Shown one piece after another: positions 26,513-34,785 of a stretch of 58,757 nt of DNA (position 1 is the first letter of the stretch; every line of letters begins with the position of its first letter). The position numbers and the translations under genes were made by a program. A model generated the notes under the pieces. That model was not told the DNA's origin. It saw only the letters and a program-made list of their open reading frames with translations, and made no database searches. The DNA is from Gemmatimonadales bacterium (GTDB taxonomy: Bacteria > Gemmatimonadota > Gemmatimonadetes > Gemmatimonadales > JACORV01), in the NCBI GenBank assembly GCA_030697825.1, contig JAUYOW010000199.1:1-58757 (forward strand). Direction: 5' to 3'.

Positions 26513-26862
26513 CCGACCATCTGAGCAGGTCGCTCGACCGCATCTCCCGCGTGCGCGGCGTGAGGGGCTCGATGTTCGTCGCGGCCGACGACGGGATCGT
26601 GGTCGAGCAGCTGCTGATGGAAGGAGTGGACGGCCGGGCGGTGGCGGCGTTCGCCGCCTCGCTGGCCAGGAAGGTGAGCGGCGCGGCGGCCGCGACCGGC
26701 GGCGGCAAGGTCCGGTTCATCCAGATGGCGGCCGAGGGCGGCACCCTGCTGGTGGCGCAGGCGCCGCCCGAACTGTTGGTCGTGGCGGTAGCCGACCCCG
26801 GCGTCAACATTGGGCTCGCGCGCCTCGAGATGATGCGCGCGGCGGAGGCAGCGGCCCAGTGA
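26509..26862 (+). CDS. Roadblock/LC7 domain protein (MglB-like)
   Basis: A 117-residue single roadblock domain (GVRGSMFVAADDGIVVEQ, VAAFAASLARKVSGAAAA, VAVADPGVNIGLARLEM). I chose GTG at 26509, in a 4-nt overlap with the upstream gene. Together with its neighbours it is the second of three roadblock modules directly before the MglA GTPase, so it is a candidate GAP or GTPase partner. Which of the three acts as MglB cannot be told from sequence. Confidence 0.8.
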   Translation: MTDHLSRSLDRISRVRGVRGSMFVAADDGIVVEQLLMEGVDGRAVAAFAASLARKVSGAAAATGGGKVRFIQMAAEGGTLLVAQAPPELLVVAVADPGVNIGLARLEMMRAAEAAAQ

Positions 26863-27326
26863 GCACTACCGTCGTCGAAGCTTGGACCGAGCTGCCGCTC
26901 GTCCGCTACGTGGCCCAGTCCAGCGCCCGCATCGTCGTCGTCATGACGCCGGCGGGGCAGGTCCTCGCGCAACACGGATTCACGCGCGCCGTCGACCTGA
27001 TGTCGGCCTGCGCCCTCGGCGCGGCGATCATGGCGTCTTCCGGCGCGCTGGCGCAGCTGTTGGGTGAGGAGGGTTTCGCCGCCCTCCACCACTCCGGCCA
27101 CAAGCACGGCATTCATCTCGCCGCGTGCGCCACGCCGCGGGGGCCGCTCATCGCCCTCACTGTCTTCGGGAAGGAGACGTCCATCGGGCTGGTGCAACTC
27201 TTCCACGAGGAGTTCGTGGTGGCGCTCAAGCAGGCGGCGCCCGTCGATCAGGAGCGGAAACCGATCCTCGCCGCCGACTTCGAGTCTGAGCTCAACAGCA
27301 GTCTAACTTCACTTTTCCGCCGGTGA
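26859..27326 (+). CDS. Roadblock/LC7 domain protein (MglB-like)
   Basis: A 155-residue protein with a roadblock domain ([37 protein letters not shown]) and a short C-terminal extension. GTG at 26859 overlaps the previous gene by 4 nt, and the end lies 4 nt before mglA. Position and size make it the closest match to MglB as found next to MglA in other phyla. Function as the GAP is inferred. Confidence 0.83.
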   Translation: MSTTVVEAWTELPLVRYVAQSSARIVVVMTPAGQVLAQHGFTRAVDLMSACALGAAIMASSGALAQLLGEEGFAALHHSGHKHGIHLAACATPRGPLIALTVFGKETSIGLVQLFHEEFVVALKQAAPVDQERKPILAADFESELNSSLTSLFRR

Positions 27327-27330
27327 CGCC

Positions 27331-27942
27331 ATGTCGCTCGTGAACTTCACGACGCGCGAGATCACGTGCAAGATCGTCTACTACGGCCCCGGTAGGTCCG
27401 GCAAGACGAGCAACCTGCATTACATCTACAGCCAGGTGCCGGACGACCGGAAAGGACGGATGGTCTCGCTGGCGACCCAGACCGACCGGACGCTGTTCTT
27501 CGATTTTCTGCCGCTGGACCTCGGCTCGATCTCGGGCTTCACGACCAAGTTCCAGCTGTACACGGTGCCCGGCCAGGTCTACTACAACGCGACCCGCAAG
27601 CTCGTCCTCCAGGGCGCGGACGGAGTCGTGTTCGTAGCCGACAGCCAGATCCGCCAGCTCGACGAGAACATCGAAAGCCTGCAGAACCTGCACGTCAACG
27701 TCCTCGAGCACGGGATCGACATCCGGGGCCTGCCCACGGTGGTGCAGTTCAACAAGCAGGACCTCCCGCGCGAGCTGATCCTCTCGCCGGAGGAGCTCGA
27801 CGATGCTCTCAACTTCCGCGCGCACCCGACTTTCCCGGCCGACGCGCTTCACGGGGCTGGTGTCTTCGAGACGCTCAAGGCGATCAGTGCCGAAGTGCTG
27901 CGCAAGCTGAGCGAGGGCGCAGCGGCCGCGCGGCGCGGCTAG
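27331..27942 (+). CDS. mglA: MglA-type Ras-like GTPase
   Basis: A 203-residue small GTPase with strong likeness to Myxococcus MglA. P-loop GPGRSGKT is at 19-26, the switch segment TETDRT-like ATQTDRT at 49-54, TVPGQ at 78-82 (Thr where Ras has Asp, typical of MglA), ADSQ near 103, and the guanine motif NKQD at 141-144. MglA-GTP marks the leading pole and recruits motility machines in Myxococcus, and in other bacteria the family supports type IV pili or gliding. It has three roadblock modules upstream and a tandem AAA+ protein 1 nt downstream, inside a che operon. Confidence 0.95.
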   Translation: MSLVNFTTREITCKIVYYGPGRSGKTSNLHYIYSQVPDDRKGRMVSLATQTDRTLFFDFLPLDLGSISGFTTKFQLYTVPGQVYYNATRKLVLQGADGVVFVADSQIRQLDENIESLQNLHVNVLEHGIDIRGLPTVVQFNKQDLPRELILSPEELDDALNFRAHPTFPADALHGAGVFETLKAISAEVLRKLSEGAAAARRG

Positions 27943-27943
27943 C

Positions 27944-29902
27944 GTGGACCTTAACCCACGGTTCCGGTTCGAGTCCTTCGTCGTGGGCGCCAGCAACCGG
28001 CTCGCGGCGACCGCGTCGCAGGCCGTCGCGGCCTCACCCGGGGCCGCCTACAACCCTCTCTTCCTTTACGCGAAGTCGGGGCTCGGCAAGACCCACCTCC
28101 TCCAGGCTGTCGGCCACGGAGTGCTCGATCGCCAGCCGGCGATGCGGGTCCGCTACCTGACCCTCGAGGAGTTCGTCGAGCAGTACCACGCCGCCGTCGC
28201 GGCGGGCCAGAGCGACGCTTTCCGGAGGAGCGCGGAAGAGGCCGACGTCCTGCTCATCGACGACGTGCAGTTCCTCGCCAAGCACCGCGAGCTTCAGTCG
28301 GAGCTGCTGCGCCTCTCCGAGGCGCTCCAGGTCGCGGAGTGCCAGCTGGTCCTCACGTCGGACCGGCCGCCGTCGGAGATCCAGGACCTGGACGAGCGGC
28401 TGGTCTCGCGCCTCTCCGGCGGTCTCCTGGTGGACATGGCGGCGCCCGATTTCGAGACCCGTCTGGCGATCCTCCGGCGCAAGTCCGACGAGCGCGGTAT
28501 GGTGTTCGCCTCTGGCGTGCTGGAGACGGTGGCGGAGGTCGGCGCGTCGAACGTGCGGGAGCTGGTCGGGCTCGTGAACCGCCTGATCGCGTTCCAGGCC
28601 GTGAGCGACACGCCGCTCACTCCGCAGGGCGCGCGCTCCCTCCTCACCGGCGAAGTGTCCGAGGGCGGGGAGGCCGCCGCATCCGCGCCCCCGCCTCCGC
28701 CGGCCGCGGCCGAGGAGGTCCGCGACGAGTTCTCTGCCTTTCTCTCCGCAGTCACGCGCACGGTGGCGCAGTCGCTCGATGCCTGGCGCTCGCGCATCGG
28801 CGAAGCGGTGATGCGGTGGCAGGGCGAGGGTTACCGGACCGCGCGGCTCGAGCAGCTGCTCCACAGCGAGAGCGTCCCCGACGTGGACGGCGCGATCGCG
28901 AAGTTCGCCGCCGACGTCGAGGAGCTGCAGCGCCTGGCGGGAGAGGTGGCCGGGCTGGATGCCGCCGCGGCGGGGCACGCGCGTTTCCGAGACCCCGACC
29001 GACTCGACGAGGCGCGCGCGTTCGCCGCGCGACTGCTCGAGGGTACCGCCCCGCCCCCGGCGCCCTCCGCGGCGCTGTCCTTCGACGACTACATCGAGGG
29101 CCAGGCCAACGAGGCCGTGGTGCGCGCGGCGCGGCTCATCGCGCGCGAGCCCGGCCGGCGGTACAACCCGCTCTTCATCGTGGGGCCGAGCGGGGTGGGG
29201 AAGACCCACCTCCTGCATGCGGTCGGAAACGCGCTCGCCGCGGGGCCGTCCGGCACGACGGTCGCGTGCCTCTCCTCCCAGTCGTTCGTCGAGGAGTTGG
29301 TCGCGGCGATTGACGGAGGCAACATCGAGTGGTGGCGGCGCCGCTACGGCCGCGCCGACGCCCTCCTGGTGGACGACGTGCAGCTCATCGCGGGCAAGGA
29401 GCGGACCCAGGAGGAGCTGCTCAACCTCTTCAACGCACTAGCCGACGCCGAGAAGCAGCTCGTCTTCACCGCCGACCGCCTGCCGGCCCAGCTCAAGGAC
29501 ATCGCGCCGCGTCTTGTCACCCGGTTCGAAGGTGGCCTCGTCGCGGAACTCGGCGCGCCCGACCGCACCATGCGGGAGAAGATGGTGCGGAAGCTGCTCC
29601 AGGCGCATGGCGTCGCCGCTGAGGACGACGTCGTCCAGTACCTGGCCGCGCGGCCGGCCGACAGCGCGCGGGCGGTGCGGGGGCTCGTGAACCGAGCCCT
29701 GTCGTCCATGGGCTCCGCCGACTCCGCGCTGACCATGCGGACGGCGCGGACCGCGATCGAGGGCCGCACGGCTCGCCCGTCGCAGGCCCAGGCGATCTCG
29801 GCGCTGGTCCCGTCCGGACTCGATCCCGCGCTCGCGAGCCGCGAGAAGATCGTGTGGGACTGGCCCGACGCAGGTGAGCGGCTGATCGAGGAGCTGCGCT
29901 GA
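27944..29902 (+). CDS. Tandem DnaA-type AAA+ ATPase lacking the DNA-binding domain
   Basis: A 652-residue protein with two DnaA-like ATPase modules. Module 1 (about 8-220) has Walker A AKSGLGKT at 43-50, Walker B LLIDD at 103-107, sensor I TSD at 138-140, RLVSR and sensor II NVRELVG. Module 2 (about 380-590) has GPSGVGKT at 414-421, LLVDD at 474-478, TAD at 509-511, RLVTRF and a SARAVRG sensor II. Both keep the helices where DnaA has its initiator insertion. There is no C-terminal helix-turn-helix domain IV. Residues 245-375 are a Pro-rich linker plus a helical segment with WRSRIGEAVMRWQGEGYRT. It starts with GTG 1 nt after mglA and overlaps the next gene by 1 nt, so it belongs to the polarity module rather than replication. 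Confidence 0.85.
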   Translation: MDLNPRFRFESFVVGASNRLAATASQAVAASPGAAYNPLFLYAKSGLGKTHLLQAVGHGVLDRQPAMRVRYLTLEEFVEQYHAAVAAGQSDAFRRSAEEADVLLIDDVQFLAKHRELQSELLRLSEALQVAECQLVLTSDRPPSEIQDLDERLVSRLSGGLLVDMAAPDFETRLAILRRKSDERGMVFASGVLETVAEVGASNVRELVGLVNRLIAFQAVSDTPLTPQGARSLLTGEVSEGGEAAASAPPPPPAAAEEVRDEFSAFLSAVTRTVAQSLDAWRSRIGEAVMRWQGEGYRTARLEQLLHSESVPDVDGAIAKFAADVEELQRLAGEVAGLDAAAAGHARFRDPDRLDEARAFAARLLEGTAPPPAPSAALSFDDYIEGQANEAVVRAARLIAREPGRRYNPLFIVGPSGVGKTHLLHAVGNALAAGPSGTTVACLSSQSFVEELVAAIDGGNIEWWRRRYGRADALLVDDVQLIAGKERTQEELLNLFNALADAEKQLVFTADRLPAQLKDIAPRLVTRFEGGLVAELGAPDRTMREKMVRKLLQAHGVAAEDDVVQYLAARPADSARAVRGLVNRALSSMGSADSALTMRTARTAIEGRTARPSQAQAISALVPSGLDPALASREKIVWDWPDAGERLIEELR

Positions 29903-31524
29903 TGGCGATCAAGGGCAGCCTGCGCGAAGCGAGCCTACCCGACGTCCTCCAGTTGCTCTCGATGGGGCAGAAGACGGGGTGCCTCTCGGTCGCAGACCGG
30001 AGCAACTTCGGCTACATCTTCTTCGACGCGGGCTCCATCACCTACGCCTCGATCGTCAACCGGCGGGACCGCCTCGGCGACATCCTGGTCAAGAGCGGCC
30101 TCATCACCGGCGAACAGCTCCAGGCCGCCATCGACCGCCAGGCGAAGGTGCGCAACAAGCGACTGGGCGAGATCCTGGTGGAGATGGGCGCCCTCTCGCG
30201 TCCGGACCTCGAGCGCTACATGCGGGTGCAGATCGAAGAGGCGGTCTACTACCTCTTCACGTGGTCGTCGGGGACGTTCAGCTTCGAGAGCGAGGTCCGT
30301 CCCGAAGAGCAGGACTTCTTGGTCCGCATCGGCCCCGAGTCCCTCCTCCTCGAGGGCGCGCGGCGGGTGGACGAGTGGAGCCTCATCGAGAAGAAGATCC
30401 CGAGCTTCGACCTGATCTTCGTGGTCGAGCGGCAGCGGCTCGAGACCTCGGACGTGCATCTTACCGCTGAACAGGAGCGGATAATCCGGCTGCTCGACGG
30501 CCAGCGCGACGTGGCGCGCGTCCTGGAGGACTCGGGCCTGCTCGAATTCGAGGTCGGCAAGGCGCTATTTGGCCTCATCACCGCCGGCTTCGCCCACCGC
30601 CTGGGAAAGACGCAGGCTTTCGAGGGGGCGCCCGCGGCCAACGAGCGGCGAGTCGAGGAACACCGTAACCTCGGACTGGCGTTCTACAAGACCGGGATGT
30701 TCGACGAGGCGGGACGGGAGTTCCACCGCGTGGTGGACCTTCGCGCCCAGGACGAGCAGGCGCACTTCTTCCTCGGCCTGGTCGCGCTGAGGCAGTCCCG
30801 GTGGGGCGACGCGGTGGACGCACTGCGCCACGCGGTCGAGCAGAGCGGCGGACGCGGGGCGGTGCTGCACAACCTGGCGGTGGCGCTGGAGCAGATGGGG
30901 CGGCTCGCCGAGGCCGACGCCGCGTTCGCCGCCGCGGCCGCGCGCGCGCCTAACGACGCGCGCGTCCTGGTCGGTTGGGGTGTGGTAGCGCTCAAGCGCG
31001 GGCTTGGTGAGGAGGCGGTCGAGCGTCTCGACCGGGCGCGCGGCTTGCTCGGGGAGAAGCCCCCGTCCGCGGTGTGGTACTGGGCGCGGGCGCTCGCCGC
31101 CGTCGTGGCGGGAGCTCAGGAGGGCGCGATCGCCGTGGCTGAAGAGGGAGTGGGCCGCTATCCCAAGAGCGCGCCGCTCCGCAACAACCTGGCGGCCCTG
31201 CTGGAGCGCGCCGGCCAGCTGGAGCGGGCCGAGCAACTGCTCGCCGCCGCGCTCGAGGATGACCCGTCGCTCCCGCAGCTGTCGAAGAACCTCGGGGACC
31301 TCTGCTACCGGAGCGGCCGTGCCGAGGAGGCGCAGCAGGCGTACCAGCGGGCCATCAAGCTCGCGCCGCGGCTCGGGGAGGACGTCTACTTCAAGCTCGG
31401 CAACCTCGCCTTCAAGCAACTCCGCCAGGACGAGGCGATGGGCTACTGGCGCGAGGTGATCGCGATGGACCCAACCCACGAGCTGGCGCGGCGCAACCTC
31501 GAGACGCTGGAGCGGGTGAGGTGA
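29902..31524 (+). CDS. DUF4388 (PATAN)-MshEN-like-TPR protein, paralogue 2
   Basis: A 540-residue protein with the same architecture as the gene at 24415. PATAN covers about 1-55. Two full 24-residue MshEN-type repeats lie at residues 57-80 (begins RLGDILVKSG, ends in Gln) and 87-110 (begins RLGEILVEMG, ends in Gln) with a 6-residue spacer. A winged-helix-like region and a longer TPR array (about 250-530) follow. The repeats match the c-di-GMP-binding pattern better than paralogue 1. It overlaps the AAA+ gene by 1 nt and cheR by 1 nt. Prediction: c-di-GMP-sensitive adaptor between the chemosensory proteins and MglA. Confidence 0.83.
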   Translation: MAIKGSLREASLPDVLQLLSMGQKTGCLSVADRSNFGYIFFDAGSITYASIVNRRDRLGDILVKSGLITGEQLQAAIDRQAKVRNKRLGEILVEMGALSRPDLERYMRVQIEEAVYYLFTWSSGTFSFESEVRPEEQDFLVRIGPESLLLEGARRVDEWSLIEKKIPSFDLIFVVERQRLETSDVHLTAEQERIIRLLDGQRDVARVLEDSGLLEFEVGKALFGLITAGFAHRLGKTQAFEGAPAANERRVEEHRNLGLAFYKTGMFDEAGREFHRVVDLRAQDEQAHFFLGLVALRQSRWGDAVDALRHAVEQSGGRGAVLHNLAVALEQMGRLAEADAAFAAAAARAPNDARVLVGWGVVALKRGLGEEAVERLDRARGLLGEKPPSAVWYWARALAAVVAGAQEGAIAVAEEGVGRYPKSAPLRNNLAALLERAGQLERAEQLLAAALEDDPSLPQLSKNLGDLCYRSGRAEEAQQAYQRAIKLAPRLGEDVYFKLGNLAFKQLRQDEAMGYWREVIAMDPTHELARRNLETLERVR

Positions 31525-32342
31525 TGGCCGCCGCGTCGCCGGATGATGCCTCGCTGGGCGCACTCCTCGCCAAGATCGAGCGCATGCGGGGCTTCGCCAT
31601 CAGCAGCTACAAGGAGCCGTGCCTGCGGCGGCGGCTGGCGGTGCGGATGCGGGCCCGCGGCGTCCACACCTTCGGCGCGTACGCCGCGGTCCTCGACCGC
31701 GCCCCCGAGGAGTACGACCTGCTCCTCGACGCGCTCACGATCAACGTCACGAAGTTCTTCCGCAACCCGGAGACCTACGCGCTGCTCCGGAGCCGGGTGG
31801 TCCCGGAGTTGGCGGGCCACCACCGGGCAGTCGCCGTGTGGTCGGCCGGCTGCGCGACCGGCGAGGAGCCGTACTCGCTCGCCCTCCTCTTCGCGGAGCA
31901 AGCCGCCCTGGGCGCGGTGGCGGGTGCGCGCAGCCACGTGCGCATCGACGCCACGGACCTCGATCCCGCCGTGATCGAGACCATGAAGCGCGCCGAATAC
32001 GCGGCGCCCGCCGTGGAAGAGGTGCCGAAGGCCCTCCTGAACCGGTACTTCTCTCCGGGGCCGCCGTTCCGCCTCGATGCGGCCATCACTCGCCTGGTGC
32101 GCCCGATGCGGCACGACCTGACGCGCGATCCTCCGCCGCATCCGCCGTACGACCTCATCGTCTGCCGTAACGTGGTCATCTACTTCGACCGCCCCACTCA
32201 GGAGCGGCTCTTCCAGAGGCTCTTCGACGCGCTGGTGCCGGGCGGCTACCTGCTGCTCGGCAAGGTCGAGACGTTGTTCGGGCCGCCGCGGGGCAAGTTC
32301 CATCTCGAGGATCCGCGCGAGCGGCTATTCCGCCGGCCGTGA
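31524..32342 (+). CDS. cheR: Chemotaxis protein methyltransferase CheR
   Basis: A 272-residue SAM-dependent enzyme that methylates receptor glutamates. It has an N-terminal helical CheR domain, the SAM-binding motif VWSAGCATGEEPYSLALL near residue 100, and CRNVVIYFD near residue 213. No TPR or pentapeptide tether is fused. ATG at 31524 overlaps the previous stop. A GTG at 31521 adds one residue. Its target receptors are not in the window. Confidence 0.95.
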   Translation: MAAASPDDASLGALLAKIERMRGFAISSYKEPCLRRRLAVRMRARGVHTFGAYAAVLDRAPEEYDLLLDALTINVTKFFRNPETYALLRSRVVPELAGHHRAVAVWSAGCATGEEPYSLALLFAEQAALGAVAGARSHVRIDATDLDPAVIETMKRAEYAAPAVEEVPKALLNRYFSPGPPFRLDAAITRLVRPMRHDLTRDPPPHPPYDLIVCRNVVIYFDRPTQERLFQRLFDALVPGGYLLLGKVETLFGPPRGKFHLEDPRERLFRRP

Positions 32343-32821
32343 ACGAGCGCATCGTCAAGGTCGCGGACTGGGCGGCGGACACCGGAGACACGGTCCTAGT
32401 GACGCTGGGCCTCGGCTCATGCGTGGCGATGACACTCTACGATCCGGTCGCCCAGGCCGGCGCGCTGGCGCATCTGATGCTTCCGTCGCAGGCGCTGTCG
32501 CAGGACCGCTCCCGCCCGGGCAAGTTCCCGGAGACGGCGCTGCCGGTGCTGCTCGAGCGGCTGACCGCCCTGGGAGCGTCTCGGCGGCGGTTGCGGGCGC
32601 GGCTGGTCGGCGGCGCGAGCATGTTCGCCAACACTTCCGCCCCCGGGGCGCCGGGCATGGGGGAGCGCAACGTGCTCGCGGCCAGGGACGTGCTGAAGTC
32701 CGCGCACCTCCCGATAGTCGGTGAGGACACCGGGAAGGCCCACGGGCGATCGGTCTACTTCTATCTTCGGGATGGTCGGCTCGAAGTCCGGTCGGTCGCG
32801 CATGGGAACCGAGAGGTCTGA
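32339..32821 (+). CDS. cheD: Receptor glutamine deamidase CheD
   Basis: A 160-residue protein. The catalytic residues line up with the known CheD triad: Thr22, Cys28 (in LGLGSC) and His45 (in GALAHLMLP). RLVGGASMF is also typical. CheD deamidates receptor glutamines and binds CheC to raise its phosphatase activity, and both partners are in this island. GTG at 32339 overlaps cheR by 4 nt, and the 3' end overlaps cheB by 20 nt. Confidence 0.95.
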   Translation: MNERIVKVADWAADTGDTVLVTLGLGSCVAMTLYDPVAQAGALAHLMLPSQALSQDRSRPGKFPETALPVLLERLTALGASRRRLRARLVGGASMFANTSAPGAPGMGERNVLAARDVLKSAHLPIVGEDTGKAHGRSVYFYLRDGRLEVRSVAHGNREV

Positions 32822-33884
32822 GCGGAGGCCGTCCGTCCTGGTGGTGGACGATAGTGCCCTGATGCGCCGGGTACTCTCGGACATCATCACGGGTTCGGGC
32901 GAGTTCCGCGTCGTCGGCACGGCGCGCAACGGTCTCGACGCGGTCAGGAAGGTGCACGCCTACCAGCCGGACCTGGTGACGATGGACTTGTCCATGCCCG
33001 AGCTCGACGGCTTGGGCGCGATCGGGTACATCATGAGCGAGACGCCGCGTCCCATCGTCGTGGTGAGCGCGCGCGCGGGCCGCGACTGCGAGGAAGCGAT
33101 CCGCGCTCTCGAGCTGGGCGCGGTGGACCTGGTCGAGAAGCCCGACGGGAGCGGCAGGGACTCGGCGGCGACCGTGGCGCCGCGGCTGATCGCCGCGTTG
33201 CGCGCCGCGGTGGCCGCGGACTTGGGCCACGTGCGGGTGATGGCGCGCCCGCGGCCCGCGCAACCCCGCGGCCCGGAGACCCCGGGAACGGCGCGCCTCG
33301 CGCTGGCCATCGCCGCCTCGACGGGGGGGCCGCGCGCGCTCGCGGAGGTGATCCCGGCGTTGCCGGCCGGGCTCCAGGCGGCGACGCTGGTCGTGCAGCA
33401 CATGCCTGGCGGCTTCACCAGGAGCCTCGCCGAGCGGCTGGACAGCCAGTCCCGGCTGCGGGTGGTGGAAGCCGAGCACGGCGTCGTGGCCCACGCCGAC
33501 ACCGTCTACATCGCGCCGGGCGACTACCACCTTCGGGTGCGCGGCCATGCCGGCGCGGCGACGCTCGAGCTCTCGCGGGAGCCGACGCTGTGGGGTGTAC
33601 GGCCGGCCGCCGACCACCTCTTCCGTTCCGTCGCCGAGGTGTTCGGCCCGGCTTCGGTGGGCGTGGTGCTGACGGGGATGGGGCGCGACGGGGCGGAGGG
33701 CCTGCTGGCCATACGCGAGGCCGGCGGCGCGACGATCGCCCAGGATCGCGATACGGCGGTAGTCTACGGCATGCCGCTCGCGGCGGTGCAGGTCGGGGGC
33801 GCGCGCGAGGTGGCGCCGCTCGATCGCATCGCGGAGCGCAGCTCCACCGAACTGATGCGCCTGCGCCTGACGGGACGCGCGTGA
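32802..33884 (+). CDS. cheB: Chemotaxis methylesterase CheB
   Basis: A 360-residue two-domain protein. The receiver domain has Asp62 in VTMDLSMP as the phospho-site. The methylesterase domain has catalytic Ser in AASTGGP, His in VVQHMP and Asp in LTGMGRDG. It removes receptor methyl groups when phosphorylated by CheA. I chose ATG at 32802 inside the cheD end. The frame stays open further upstream but adds a non-conserved, basic extension. Confidence 0.95.
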   Translation: MGTERSERRPSVLVVDDSALMRRVLSDIITGSGEFRVVGTARNGLDAVRKVHAYQPDLVTMDLSMPELDGLGAIGYIMSETPRPIVVVSARAGRDCEEAIRALELGAVDLVEKPDGSGRDSAATVAPRLIAALRAAVAADLGHVRVMARPRPAQPRGPETPGTARLALAIAASTGGPRALAEVIPALPAGLQAATLVVQHMPGGFTRSLAERLDSQSRLRVVEAEHGVVAHADTVYIAPGDYHLRVRGHAGAATLELSREPTLWGVRPAADHLFRSVAEVFGPASVGVVLTGMGRDGAEGLLAIREAGGATIAQDRDTAVVYGMPLAAVQVGGAREVAPLDRIAERSSTELMRLRLTGRA

Positions 33885-34309
33885 TCGCGGCCGAGGCCTT
33901 CCTGGTGGTGCGCGCCGGCGGGGAGCGGTACGGCATCGGCCTGGGCATGGTGCGTGAGGTGGTGGACGTCTCGGTGCTGCGTGCAGTGCCCGCGCGCACT
34001 CCGGCGATGCGCGGTGTGATGCTGCTGCGCGAGCGGTTCCTATCGCTGGTTCACCTCGGGGCGCTGCTAGCGGGGGGCGTGCCGGCGCCGGCAGTGGGGG
34101 ACACGGCGGTAGTCGTGTACGTGGGCGAGGCGGCCGTCGCTCTCGAGGTGGACGAAGTGCTCGAGGTCGTGGAGGGCGGCGCGACGTTCGTGGGGAGCGC
34201 GCCGGCGTCGTGGGCGGCGGGGGTGTGGCGCGTGGGTACCGAACTGGTCACGGTGATCGACCTGGAAGCCTTGGCCGAGCGCCTGACCGCAATCGAGGAG
34301 CCGGCATGA
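33881..34309 (+). CDS. cheW: CheW-like coupling protein (second)
   Basis: A 142-residue single CheW domain ([57 protein letters not shown]). GTG at 33881 overlaps cheB by 4 nt. Compared with the third CheW it lacks the usual R-G-x-x-x-P-V-I-D-L core and is more divergent, so it may couple a different receptor or partner. Confidence 0.82.
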   Translation: MIAAEAFLVVRAGGERYGIGLGMVREVVDVSVLRAVPARTPAMRGVMLLRERFLSLVHLGALLAGGVPAPAVGDTAVVVYVGEAAVALEVDEVLEVVEGGATFVGSAPASWAAGVWRVGTELVTVIDLEALAERLTAIEEPA

Positions 34310-34785
34310 GCCAAGGTGACGACATCCAGGTCGTCGTCTTCCGCGTGGGCGGGCAGGAGTTCGCCTTCAACGTCTTCCACGTCCAGCGCATTCTGCGCTA
34401 CGAGGCGCCGTCGCCACTGCCCAAGGCCCCCGCCTTCCTCGAGGGGATCCTGCAGGTGCACGGCGCGGTCGTGCCGGTGATCGATCTGCGAAAGCGGTTC
34501 GAGCTCGCCGATGCGCGCCTGCGCGAGGAAACGCGGATGATGGTACTCGAGTGCGACGGGGTGAATGTGGCGGTCATCGTGGACGCGGTCCTCGAAGTGC
34601 TGCGTATCAGCTCCGAAGCCGTCAGCCTGCCGCCCGCCGTGGTTCGCGGCCTCGCCGCCGAGTACATCCAGGGCATCATCACGGTCGGGGCGCGGACGGT
34701 CGTCCTCCTTCAGACCGGCCGGCTCGTCACTTCGTCGGAGCGGATCTCGCTCGAGGCCATCCAGGCGGAGCCGGTCCATGGCTGA
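34306..34785 (+). CDS. cheW: CheW-like coupling protein (third)
   Basis: A 159-residue CheW with a standard core (VVVFRVGGQEFAFNVFHVQRIL, GILQVHGAVVPVIDLRKRF, VDAVLEVLRIS, YIQGIITVGARTVVLL). It is the most canonical of the three and a good candidate for the main CheA-receptor coupler. ATG at 34306 overlaps the second cheW by 4 nt, and the 3' end overlaps the TPR gene by 8 nt. Confidence 0.92.
   Translation: MSQGDDIQVVVFRVGGQEFAFNVFHVQRILRYEAPSPLPKAPAFLEGILQVHGAVVPVIDLRKRFELADARLREETRMMVLECDGVNVAVIVDAVLEVLRISSEAVSLPPAVVRGLAAEYIQGIITVGARTVVLLQTGRLVTSSERISLEAIQAEPVHG

Noticed and set aside
27944-29902. Identification of the tandem AAA+ protein as the replication initiator DnaA
   Set aside because: It lacks domain IV and the N-terminal DnaB-binding domain, has two ATPase modules, and no dnaN, gyrase genes or DnaA-box cluster is nearby.
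33911-33935. GGGAGCGGTAC in the second cheW as another copy of the 13-mer repeat
   Set aside because: It diverges at the last bases, lacks adjacent GGGGAG units and encodes a normal CheW segment (GGERYGIGL), so coincidence is likely.
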